The notes beneath the pieces are model-generated. The model was not told the origin of the DNA. It saw only the letters and a list, made by a program, of their open reading frames with translations, and did no database searches. A stretch of DNA of 64,000 nucleotides. Source: Clostridia bacterium (GTDB taxonomy: Bacteria > Bacillota > Clostridia > Oscillospirales > CAG-382). Below are positions 34,736-42,292 of this stretch, piece after piece; the first letter of the stretch is position 1; every line of letters starts with the position of its first letter. Both the position numbers and the translations under genes were made by a program. Where the stretch lies: positions 277,475 to 341,474 of the forward strand of contig JAFYKY010000005.1 in NCBI GenBank assembly GCA_017537345.1. The letters are read 5' to 3'.

Positions 34736-35970
34736 TTCAAAAATTCCTTTCCTATCTTTTGAGCAACGCTTTCTGCATCTCCCTCTACGGTTACGCGGAT
34801 ATCGCAGGCGGAAACGTATCTGTCTATACGCTCGTTATACCGTTTTTCTATGTCTGCCCTGCTTAAAGCCAGAGGACGGTCTTCCGTGGGAACAAGCTGT
34901 TCGAGAGGACGGTCTATAAAGAATATTACACCGTTTCGGCGCAAAGCGTTTACGTTTTCATCTCTCAAAACCGTGCCGCCTCCGCAGGAAATGACCGCGC
35001 CCGAAAGGGCGGAAAGATTTTTGGCGGTTTCGGTTTCCGTATCTCTGAACCATTTTTCGCCCCGCGTTTTAAATATTTCGGTTATTTCCATACCCGTTTG
35101 CTTTACTATTTCTGCATCGATATCGTAAAAATCCCTGCCCGTTTTCTCTGCAAGCAGTCTTCCCACCGTGGTCTTACCGCTTCCGGGCATACCCGTAAGA
35201 ACTATATTCTGCTTGGATGCTTTAAGCTCTTTATAAATACTTTCGATTATGCTTTCGTCGTACTTTACGTCCGCAAACAGCTCCGAAGCCGCCACAGCCT
35301 GACAAACCAGCATATATAATCCGCCGTTTGCGGAAATCCCCTTATTGCGGGCAGAAACCACAAGTTCTGTGGAGATGGGGTTGAACACCGCATCGACTAC
35401 TCCGCAAAGGTTGGGAAATGCATCAATGTCTACGGGCGAAGCATCGCATTTAGGGAACATTCCCACAGGGGTAGTATTTATAATAATTTCCGAATCAAAA
35501 AGGTGTTCGTATGCAAAAGCATAGGTAACACACCCCTCTTTTTCGGTACGTCCTGCCCGATCAATGCGGCTTGCACCCAAAGCTTTTGCAACTGCCAAAG
35601 CAGTGCGGGAAGTTCCGCCCGTACCGAGAACAAGCACTTTTTTACCGCTTATATCTCCCACAGTCTTTTCAACGAGAGCTTTAAGACCGTAAAAATCCGT
35701 ATTATATCCGTACAAAAGACCGTCTTTATTTACGATAACGTTTACAGCGCCGATATCCCGCGCCGCATCGCTTACAAAATGCAGATACGGAATAACCTCC
35801 TGCTTATAAGGGATGGTTACGTTTACCGCTTTAAAATCCTTTTTTGTAAGGAATTCGCCCAGCTCTTCACGGGGGATCTCCTTTAAGACGTAATCCGAAG
35901 TGGCAAGTCTTTTGTGTATATCCGGCGAAAAGCTGTGTCCCAATTTTTCACCGATAAGTCCGTATTTCAT
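34732..35970 (-). CDS. aroE: Fused shikimate dehydrogenase / shikimate kinase (AroE-AroK)
   Basis: 412-aa bifunctional protein. Residues about 1-250 are shikimate dehydrogenase: YGLIGEKLGHSFSP, NVTIPYK with the catalytic Lys, NADP motif VLGTGGTSRTAL, and the TPVGMFP segment. Residues about 255-412 are shikimate kinase: Walker A TGMPGSGKTTVGR, DIDAEIVKQTG, and SCGGGTVLRDE. It thus does two non-consecutive steps around the shikimate intermediate. The start at 35970 gives MKYGLIGEK directly; the longer in-frame start would overlap aroC. AroEK fusions are known but not the usual arrangement. Confidence 0.93.
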   Translation of the reverse strand: MKYGLIGEKLGHSFSPDIHKRLATSDYVLKEIPREELGEFLTKKDFKAVNVTIPYKQEVIPYLHFVSDAARDIGAVNVIVNKDGLLYGYNTDFYGLKALVEKTVGDISGKKVLVLGTGGTSRTALAVAKALGASRIDRAGRTEKEGCVTYAFAYEHLFDSEIIINTTPVGMFPKCDASPVDIDAFPNLCGVVDAVFNPISTELVVSARNKGISANGGLYMLVCQAVAASELFADVKYDESIIESIYKELKASKQNIVLTGMPGSGKTTVGRLLAEKTGRDFYDIDAEIVKQTGMEITEIFKTRGEKWFRDTETETAKNLSALSGAVISCGGGTVLRDENVNALRRNGVIFFIDRPLEQLVPTEDRPLALSRADIEKRYNERIDRYVSACDIRVTVEGDAESVAQKIGKEFLN

Positions 35971-35971
35971 A

Positions 35972-37072
35972 CTATTCTCCCAAAAGATAATCCGTGCCGA
36001 AACGGGTGCAAAGCAGGTCCGCAAGGGCAATAGCCGTTACGCTGTCCACTACCGCGCGGGCTCTGTGGACTATGCAGGGATCGTGACGTCCCGTAAGACT
36101 CAGCACGGCGTTTTCCTCTTTTTTCAGATCAACGGTGTTCTGCGCGGTAAAGATGGAAGGCGTAGGTTTTACGGCGACGCGGAAGGTTACGGGCATTCCG
36201 TTGGTTATACCGCCGTTTATTCCGCCGTTATTATTGGTTTCCGTAACGACTGCTCCGTTTTCATAGCGGAAACCGTCGTTACAAGCGCTTCCTCTCATTT
36301 GGGAAACGGCAAATCCTGCGCCGAATTCCACACCCTTTATACCCGGAACGCTGAACAGCGCGTGAGAAAGAACGCTTTCCGCAGTATCAAACCAAGGCTC
36401 CCCAACTCCTGCGGGAATGCCGGTAACGGCAGTTTCCAATATTCCGCCGACACTGTCCCCCTCCGAAGCGGCGCGGGAGATCTCCTCCTGCATCAAGTGT
36501 CCCTTTTCTTCGTCTATTACGGCGAAAAGCGAAGTATTGAGCTTGTCTATACACAGATCAAGGTTTGTGTTATCAAATTCGGCATCTTTTATTGAACCGA
36601 TAGAATATATATGGGTTCCGATATTTATTCCCTTTGCTTTAAGAGCCTGCATAAGAATAGCCCCTGCAGCTACGAGGGGCGCGGTGATACGGCCCGAAAA
36701 ATGTCCGCCTCCGCGGTGATCCTGATACCCGTGGTATTTGCAAAACGCAGTGTAATCCGCGTGCCCGGGACGGGGAGTTGCGGAAAGGGATTCGTATTTA
36801 CTGCTGTCGGTATCCTTATTGGGAATAAGTATGCATATAGGGGTGCCGGTGGTATATCCGTTAAAAACCCCGCTTACTATACGGAAATTATCCGTTTCGC
36901 TTCTTTGGGTGGATATCTTACCCCAAGGACGGCGCATATCCAGACGGGACGCGATAAATTCTTCGTCCACGGGGATGCCGGGGGCAATTCCATCCAAAAC
37001 AGCGCCGATCTCTTTACCGTGGCTTTCGCCGAAAAGAGTAACGGAAATACTGTTTCCGAAAGTGTTTTTCAT
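35972..37072 (-). CDS. aroC: Chorismate synthase
   Basis: Forms chorismate from EPSP with reduced FMN. 366 aa. Signatures: LFGESHGKEIGAVLDG at the N-terminus, GYQDHRGGGHFSGRITA in the middle, and SLTGRHDPCIVHRA near the C-terminus. Start and stop lie 1-2 bp from the neighbouring genes. A separate FMN reductase is not seen nearby. Confidence 0.95.
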   Translation of the reverse strand: MKNTFGNSISVTLFGESHGKEIGAVLDGIAPGIPVDEEFIASRLDMRRPWGKISTQRSETDNFRIVSGVFNGYTTGTPICILIPNKDTDSSKYESLSATPRPGHADYTAFCKYHGYQDHRGGGHFSGRITAPLVAAGAILMQALKAKGINIGTHIYSIGSIKDAEFDNTNLDLCIDKLNTSLFAVIDEEKGHLMQEEISRAASEGDSVGGILETAVTGIPAGVGEPWFDTAESVLSHALFSVPGIKGVEFGAGFAVSQMRGSACNDGFRYENGAVVTETNNNGGINGGITNGMPVTFRVAVKPTPSIFTAQNTVDLKKEENAVLSLTGRHDPCIVHRARAVVDSVTAIALADLLCTRFGTDYLLGE

Positions 37073-38077
37073 TTACAGCACCTCTCTTAACTGGTTTTCA
37101 AAGGCTTCCAAGGGAAGCTTTCTGAATTCAAACGAGCCTATCCCGCCTACGTAAACAACGTTGATCTCCGCGCCCGAAAGCTTTTTATCGTGACGGATAG
37201 CGTTGATGGCGTCTTCGATACCAAAATCTGCGGTAACCGGCAGAGAAAGAGCCTTCAAAACGGGAACGAGCCGTTCACGAACGGAAGTATCGCACATGGG
37301 GAGCATACCCAGCGCCACACATTCACCGTGTAAAAGGGTAAGCTCCATTGCCGTTTCTATGCCGTGTCCCACGGTATGACCGAAATTGAGCACACGGCGG
37401 AGAGAGGATTCTTTTTCATCCTGCTCTACAACGTTTTTCTTTATGGTAATGCTTTTGGTTATTATTTCTTCAAGGTTTTCTTCGGTCACGCCGCTTTCTA
37501 TCAGCTCAAAAAGCGCCTTATCGCAGGTGAGCGCCATTTTGACCGATTCCGCAAGCCCGTTGGAAATATGTCTTGCGGGAAGAGTTTTCAAAAGATCGGG
37601 GTCGATAAGCACCTTTTTCGGCTGTTTGAACGCGCCGACGATATTTTTCACGTCGCCTACGTCGATAGCGGTCTTACCGCCTACGGAAGAATCCACCTGA
37701 GAAAGAAGGGTGGTGGGAATATTATAAAAATCCACGCCCCGCATATACGTGGCGGCAACGAATCCCGCCAGATCCCCTATAACTCCTCCGCCCACAGCGG
37801 CAACGCAATCGGTACGGGTAAAACCGAAGGATATCATTTTTTCGCAAAGCTCCATATAGGAAGCAAAGCATTTGGTTTTTTCGCCCTGAGGAAGAGTTAC
37901 TATATAAGGCTGGGCGCAAAAGGACGCAAGAGTACGGGAATATTCCGCGGGAACACCGTCATCCGTTACGATAAGCACCTTTCTGTTTAAAAAAAGATGC
38001 TTTCCCGCTTCTTTAAGACAGCCTCGTTCAATAATTATATCATAGCTGTTTTTTTCCAGATTAAGATGTATGATCAC
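37073..38077 (-). CDS. aroB: 3-dehydroquinate synthase
   Basis: Cyclises DAHP to 3-dehydroquinate using NAD and a divalent metal. 334 aa. Motifs: VTLPQGEKTKCFASYM, GGGVIGDLAGFVAATYMRGVDF, PTTLLSQVDSSVGGKT, and the metal-binding VLNFGHTVGHGIE with LHGECVALGM. It lies directly upstream of aroC and 14 bp downstream of pheA. Confidence 0.95.
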   Translation of the reverse strand: MIIHLNLEKNSYDIIIERGCLKEAGKHLFLNRKVLIVTDDGVPAEYSRTLASFCAQPYIVTLPQGEKTKCFASYMELCEKMISFGFTRTDCVAAVGGGVIGDLAGFVAATYMRGVDFYNIPTTLLSQVDSSVGGKTAIDVGDVKNIVGAFKQPKKVLIDPDLLKTLPARHISNGLAESVKMALTCDKALFELIESGVTEENLEEIITKSITIKKNVVEQDEKESSLRRVLNFGHTVGHGIETAMELTLLHGECVALGMLPMCDTSVRERLVPVLKALSLPVTADFGIEDAINAIRHDKKLSGAEINVVYVGGIGSFEFRKLPLEAFENQLREVL

Positions 38078-38091
38078 TTTAATTCCTCCGT

Positions 38092-39195
38092 TTATTGGGA
38101 AATGTGGGAAAATGAGCCTACAAGCTTTAATTTGTCACAGCAACGCGACAATTCTTCCAGAAGCGCTTTTCCGTTTTCGGAATGAATATCCCCCTCCGCT
38201 TCCACGAAGAAGTAATACTGCCATAAAAGTTCCTTCATAGGACGGCTTCTGAGCGACTGCATATTGTAGCCGTGTTTACCGATAACATCCACCGCCTCTG
38301 CCAGTTTACCTGCCTCGTTACGCACGGTAAACATAAGGATAAAGCGTTTATCCATTCCCCTGCCCTTATTAACGGCGGGAACAGCAGATAACACGGCAAA
38401 GCGGGTGGTATTGTATTTGCTTTCGTTAATTTCTTTTTGCAATACCTCAAGTCCGTAAAGGGAAGCCGCTTCTTCGCTGGCGATTGCGGCGGTATGCTTA
38501 TCGCCAAGCTCTGCCACGTATTTTGCGGCAAGGGCGGTATTTACGTATTCGCAAACCTCCCAGCCCTGCTTTTCTATATATTTTCCGCACTGCATAAGCG
38601 CTTGAGGATGGCTGACAACGCGGGTTATCTGTGAAATATCCGTGCCGGGTATAACAAGCAGATCGTGAGTGACGGAAAGATCAAAAGTGGCGTTTACGCA
38701 AAGAGGACCGGAGAAAAGCATATCGCATACTTCGCCCACGTCACCTGCGCTGCTGTTTTCTATGGGAAGCACGGCGGTATCGCATTCGCCGTTAACAACG
38801 GCATCGTAGGCTTCGGTGAAGGAAGAATAGCCTATCCGCTGCGCATCGGGAAACACCTTGCCTGCGGCAATAGAGGCAAAAGCGCCGTTAATACCGCAAT
38901 ACGCAACCTTCATACCGTTGAACAAACGTCCCTGATATTTGCAGGAAATGTCTATTACTTCGCGCATAAAGTTAACGTAAAAGCCTTTTACCAACTCGTC
39001 CTCTTCAGAAAGATAGCCGGCGTTTCTTTGTATTATCAGCTCTTCTCTTGCTTTATCCTTTATAGGCAAGCCGTGCTCCATTTTATATTCGGCAACAAGA
39101 CGAGCCGCCTCCATACGCTGAACAAAAAGCTGCGCCATCTCTTTATCCGTTTTATCTATGATCTCTCTTGCAATAAGTAATTTGTTGTCTTCCAT
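38092..39195 (-). CDS. pheA: Bifunctional chorismate mutase / prephenate dehydratase (P-protein)
   Basis: 367 aa with three parts. Residues about 1-90 form an AroQ-type chorismate mutase (AREIIDKTDKEMAQLF, KAREELI). Residues about 95-285 form prephenate dehydratase (GINGAFASIA, IENSSAGDVGEVCDML, the Thr-containing SKYNTTRFAVL). A C-terminal ACT domain (FTVRNEAGKLAEAVDVIG) normally gives phenylalanine feedback inhibition. First gene of the aromatic operon, reached from a consensus promoter about 50 bp upstream, with an operator-like palindrome in the leader. Confidence 0.94.
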   Translation of the reverse strand: MEDNKLLIAREIIDKTDKEMAQLFVQRMEAARLVAEYKMEHGLPIKDKAREELIIQRNAGYLSEEDELVKGFYVNFMREVIDISCKYQGRLFNGMKVAYCGINGAFASIAAGKVFPDAQRIGYSSFTEAYDAVVNGECDTAVLPIENSSAGDVGEVCDMLFSGPLCVNATFDLSVTHDLLVIPGTDISQITRVVSHPQALMQCGKYIEKQGWEVCEYVNTALAAKYVAELGDKHTAAIASEEAASLYGLEVLQKEINESKYNTTRFAVLSAVPAVNKGRGMDKRFILMFTVRNEAGKLAEAVDVIGKHGYNMQSLRSRPMKELLWQYYFFVEAEGDIHSENGKALLEELSRCCDKLKLVGSFSHISQ

Positions 39196-39224
39196 TTTAA
39201 ACAGCTCCGTACCAAATCAAGTGA

Positions 39225-39239
39225 GTTAACAGTGTTAAC
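39225..39239. promoter_or_regulatory. Operator-like palindrome in the pheA leader
   Basis: A perfect 7-1-7 palindrome, GTTAACAGTGTTAAC. It lies just downstream of the predicted aro-operon transcription start, where a bound repressor would block initiation or elongation. A 12/15 match sits at 39335. Confidence 0.6.
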
Positions 39240-39251
39240 ATCTTTTTTTGA

Positions 39252-39280
39252 ATTATACACCCGTTTTTATATAATGTCAA
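39252..39280 (-). promoter_or_regulatory. Consensus promoter of the aromatic operon
   Basis: Minus strand: -35 TTGACA (39275-39280), 17-bp spacer, -10 TATAAT (39252-39257), a full consensus match. The leader before pheA is only about 50 nt. Confidence 0.88.
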
Positions 39281-39299
39281 TAGATATCGGTAATTTCTA

Positions 39300-39328
39300 T
39301 TGATTTTTAGAATTTTATATGATAATAT
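39300..39328 (+). promoter_or_regulatory. Promoter of the tetR gene
   Basis: -35 TTGATT (39300-39305), 17-bp spacer, -10 TAATAT (39323-39328), divergent from the aro promoter. Confidence 0.6.
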
Positions 39329-39334
39329 ATCAAT

Positions 39335-39349
39335 GTTAACACCGTTATC
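39335..39349. promoter_or_regulatory. Second operator-like site upstream of tetR
   Basis: GTTAACACCGTTATC matches the palindrome at 39225 in 12 of 15 positions and lies just downstream of the predicted tetR -10, consistent with autorepression. Confidence 0.5.
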
Positions 39350-39369
39350 ATACTTTGGGGAGGAACGTT

Positions 39370-39918
39370 ATGCCCTATACGGAAGAATACGCAAACCACG
39401 AGGAACTAAAAAAAGAGCTTATTCTGGAAGGAATACGGCAGATAGAGCAAAACGGGATAAACGGACTTTCCTTAAGAAAGACCGCGACCGCCTGCGGAGT
39501 ATCCTGCGCCGCCCCATACAGACATTTTGAAAGCAAGGCGGGATTTGTTTTTTCCATAATATCCTACGTAAACGGACAGTGGGCGCTTTTAAAGGACCAG
39601 ATATCCGCTTCCTTCAGGAATGACAAACGGCTTATGATAATCGAGATCTGCGCCGCAACAGTTTTGTTCTGGCGGGCTAACCCCAATTTCAGAAGCGTTA
39701 TTATGCTTGACGATAAGCAGCTTAACGAGGAACAAATAAAAGAGAAAAACCGAATATCCGATGAAATAGCAAGCGCGGTACAAGGCTTGTACGGAAAAGA
39801 AAGCTCTGAAACCACGGTGTTTTTGGTGCGTTCCGTTTTGTACGGCGCCGCGGCGGACAAGACCGTGGACGTTTCGTTGGTTAAAAACTGCATAAAAGAG
39901 ATACTGCCCCGAATATAA
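39370..39918 (+). CDS. TetR-family transcriptional regulator
   Basis: 182 aa. The N-terminal helix-turn-helix (GINGLSLRKTATACGVSCAAPYRHFESKAGF region, residues about 33-65) has the TetR pattern with YRHF as recognition-helix end. The C-terminal domain is ligand-binding and not classifiable. The ATG at 39370 follows GGGGAGG. It is followed 19 bp later by an acyltransferase gene on the same strand and is divergent from the aromatic operon. Two related palindromes flank the divergent promoters, so it is a candidate repressor of both directions. Confidence 0.88.
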   Translation: MPYTEEYANHEELKKELILEGIRQIEQNGINGLSLRKTATACGVSCAAPYRHFESKAGFVFSIISYVNGQWALLKDQISASFRNDKRLMIIEICAATVLFWRANPNFRSVIMLDDKQLNEEQIKEKNRISDEIASAVQGLYGKESSETTVFLVRSVLYGAAADKTVDVSLVKNCIKEILPRI

Positions 39919-39937
39919 ATAAAGAAAGGCGCTCACT

Positions 39938-41197
39938 ATGAAGATAAAGACAAAGCAAATGCCTTATTCAAAGGTGAACACCCTTAAAAAACCAAAACAC
40001 AAAAAGCCGGTAAAGCCAAATATTTTGTTCAGAAGTATTGTGAGGATCGCGTCTATACCCGATCTGATGAAGGTAAGGTTCAAATACGAAGGCAGACTGC
40101 CCGAAAAAATGCCCTGCCTTATACTTATGAACCATTCCAGCTTTATTGATCTGGAGATCGTATCCAAAATAATGTACCCCCGCCCTTACGGTATCGTAAC
40201 CACGTCCGACGGGCTGGTGGGCAAGCGCTTTCTTATGCGCCGTATCGGCTGTATTCCCACCCAAAAGTTTGTTAACGATATTTCTCTTATAAAGGATATA
40301 AATTATCTTTTAAAGGTAAAAAAGACAAGCGTGCTGATGTACCCCGAAGCGAGCTACAGCTTTGACGGCACCGCAACTCCCCTGCCCGAAAAAATGGGAC
40401 GGCTGTTAAAGATGCTTGCCGTACCCGTGGTGATGATAACCACCGAGGGCGCCTTTTCCCGCGATCCTCTTTACAACTGTCTGCAAAAGCGCAAGGTAAA
40501 GGTGAGCGCTAAGGTGGAATGTCTGCTCACACCGGAGGATATTGAAAAAATGTCCGTAAGCGAGCTGGACGGAGCTTTGAAAAAAGCGTTTTCATTTGAC
40601 CATTTTAAATGGCAAAGAGAGAACAAGATTAAAATTGACGAGCCCTTCCGCGCAGACGGGCTTGAACGCATACTGTATAAATGCCCGCACTGCCTTGCGG
40701 AAGGAGCTCTTACTGGCAAAGGGATATCCATAAAGTGCGCTTCCTGCGGAAAAGAATACGTGCTTGATGAATACGGTGTTCTTGAGGCGACGGAGGGTGA
40801 CACGGAGTTTTCACATATTCCCGATTGGTACGCCTGGGAAAGAGAAAAGGTAAAAGAAGAAATAGAAAACGGCAATTATTTGCTTGATACTCCCGTGGAT
40901 ATCGGTATGTCGATAGATTTTAAGGCGATATATATGATCGGCGAAGGAAGGCTTACCCACACGGCAGAGGGATTTACCCTTACCGGCGCCGACGGAGAGC
41001 TTGAATACAGGCAAAAGCCTTTGTTTAATTACAGTCTGTATGCGGATTATTATTGGTACGAGATAGGCGACGTTATATGTATCGGCGATAAAAACGCTTT
41101 GTACTATTGCTTCCCGAAAGCGGGCGCGCCCGTTGCAAAAGCCCGTCTTGCCGTGGAAGAAATGTATAAAGCTGAAAAAGCAAAAGCAAGAAATTGA
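39938..41197 (+). CDS. PlsC-like lysophospholipid acyltransferase with zinc-ribbon tail
   Basis: 419 aa. The N-terminal half is a 1-acylglycerol-3-phosphate acyltransferase domain: catalytic NHSSFIDLE (NHx4D) near residue 65 and the YPEASYSFDG block, which fits the family EGTRS-type position. The C-terminal half contains a four-Cys zinc ribbon (CPHC then CASC, near residues 250-270) and further unrecognised sequence. It probably acts at the inner face of the membrane. Co-transcription with a TetR regulator suggests lipid-responsive control, as inference. Confidence 0.83.
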   Translation: MKIKTKQMPYSKVNTLKKPKHKKPVKPNILFRSIVRIASIPDLMKVRFKYEGRLPEKMPCLILMNHSSFIDLEIVSKIMYPRPYGIVTTSDGLVGKRFLMRRIGCIPTQKFVNDISLIKDINYLLKVKKTSVLMYPEASYSFDGTATPLPEKMGRLLKMLAVPVVMITTEGAFSRDPLYNCLQKRKVKVSAKVECLLTPEDIEKMSVSELDGALKKAFSFDHFKWQRENKIKIDEPFRADGLERILYKCPHCLAEGALTGKGISIKCASCGKEYVLDEYGVLEATEGDTEFSHIPDWYAWEREKVKEEIENGNYLLDTPVDIGMSIDFKAIYMIGEGRLTHTAEGFTLTGADGELEYRQKPLFNYSLYADYYWYEIGDVICIGDKNALYYCFPKAGAPVAKARLAVEEMYKAEKAKARN

Positions 41198-41272
41198 ACG
41201 CAGAAAATCCCCACCGGTACCGCCTTCACAGGTTGAATTGGATTATCGTGAATGTTGAATGTGCATAAGTAA

Positions 41273-41304
41273 ACAACACCCACCGATTATTGTCGGTGGG
41301 TGTG
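41273..41304. terminator. Hairpin downstream of the acyltransferase gene
   Basis: An 11-bp stem, ACACCCACCGA with TCGGTGGGTGT, around TTATTG, followed by GTTGTTGT and no clean T-run. It is a plausible terminator for the convergent acyltransferase (+) and PH-like (-) genes. The rest of 41198-41349 shows nothing else. Confidence 0.5.
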
Positions 41305-41349
41305 TTGTTGTACGTCAGTACATTGTTGCTACGGCAATACACGAATATG

Positions 41350-41859
41350 TCAAAGCTTTTCCGTTTTTTTAAATGCGCCACAAAATTCGTTATACGCATC
41401 GTCGTCGTAGTTTATCATAAAAAAACTTTTGTTTGAAAATAATTTTGCGTACGAAACCATCGGTATTTGATTTTCCCCATTTAAATAAAAACAAATGTAT
41501 TTATATATTGGTTTTTCTCCGAAACCGTAAAAATATCCTTCAACGTCTTCAATAGAAAAAGCAGTTATATCATCATATGAAATAGTCCTTTTAATTCTGT
41601 TGTTTTCGTCATATACTAATATGCTGTGATCAGTAAATTTTGCAGTATACCTACATATTTTGTCGTGATAACAATTTAGCAACATAAAAGGGAAGAAAAA
41701 ACCAAGTAGTCCGACCGAAAAGCTCACTACAGTTTGCCAGCTATTTGTAAACGCTAATATTGTTAAAAATACGAAAATTAATATGTTGGCAATAACAGTT
41801 ATTTTTTTTATACCACTTAAAAAAATCCTGAACTCTGTTGGAACTAATTGAAATTTCAT
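41350..41859 (-). CDS. PH-like two-helix membrane protein, possible immunity protein
   Basis: About 169 aa. The start at 41859 (MKFQLVPTEF) has AGGAG at 6 bp; two nearby upstream ATGs are too close to that box or outside it. Two membrane segments (residues about 20-40 and 45-65) are followed by a cytoplasmic domain (TDHSILVYDENNRIKRTISYDDITAF) that looks like a bacterial PH/YcxB-type beta barrel. It is AT-rich and directly downstream of an Rhs-core remnant, the normal position of a toxin immunity gene. No catalytic motif is seen. Confidence 0.6.
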   Translation of the reverse strand: MKFQLVPTEFRIFLSGIKKITVIANILIFVFLTILAFTNSWQTVVSFSVGLLGFFFPFMLLNCYHDKICRYTAKFTDHSILVYDENNRIKRTISYDDITAFSIEDVEGYFYGFGEKPIYKYICFYLNGENQIPMVSYAKLFSNKSFFMINYDDDAYNEFCGAFKKTEKL

Positions 41860-41879
41860 ATTCATCTCCTGACATAAAA

Positions 41880-42215
41880 TCATAAGTTGTTAAGGTGTAG
41901 GAAATGCCTCTGTTTGAAACGAATCAGTAACACCGTCGGTAATGCCATTAATTGCTGTTCCCAAATAGTTGTTGGGAATAAACCAGTATAATAATAACAG
42001 ACTGTTGAAAACGAAACATCCATAACTACATCCACAGCGTATAAATACAGACCGGTTTCGGTGTCGTAATAGTAGCTTCTGTAACGAAAGGGATTAATGT
42101 TGGCAATGGAGTTTGCGGCATCATTCCCTACAAGTATTGTGCATTTACCCCAAGCATCATATGCATAAGAAGCAACGCGTGCAGCTTGTCCTCTTGACCC
42201 CATAATACCACACAC
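41880..42215 (-). pseudogene. Rhs/YD-repeat core fragment (degenerate)
   Basis: The first half reads RVASYAYDAWGKC, then NPFRYRSYYYDTETGLYLY, the hallmark of the Rhs repeat-associated core of polymorphic toxins. After ETGLYLY the frame loses similarity, and a plausible continuation (NNYLGTAINGITDGVT) appears in another frame, so the gene seems to carry deletions or frameshifts. The thousands of bases of YD repeats expected upstream are absent; an in-frame stop lies just before. It is a remnant, with the PH-like membrane protein after it as a possible surviving immunity gene. Confidence 0.7.
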
Positions 42216-42230
42216 TTAAAGTGTTGTCAA
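42202..42230 (-). promoter_or_regulatory. Promoter-like element with internal palindrome before the Rhs remnant
   Basis: Minus strand: TTGACA (42225-42230), 17-bp spacer, TATTAT (42202-42207). The spacer holds a 6-1-6 palindrome, ACACTTAAAGTGT (42212-42224). Confidence 0.5.
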
Positions 42231-42256
42231 GAAAAATGCATTTACGCACTCACATC

Positions 42257-42287
42257 AAAAAAACCGATACGGTTAAACCGTATCGGC
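42257..42287 (-). terminator. Terminator of the ABC exporter operon
   Basis: On the minus strand the stem CCGATACGGTT with AACCGTATCGG is followed by a T-run, immediately after the ABC exporter stop codon. Confidence 0.88.
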
Positions 42288-42292
42288 TTAAA

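Noticed and set aside
39196..39280. T-box or attenuator leader for the aromatic operon
   Set aside because: The predicted leader is only about 50 nt and has no T-box sequence or terminator hairpin; operator control fits better.
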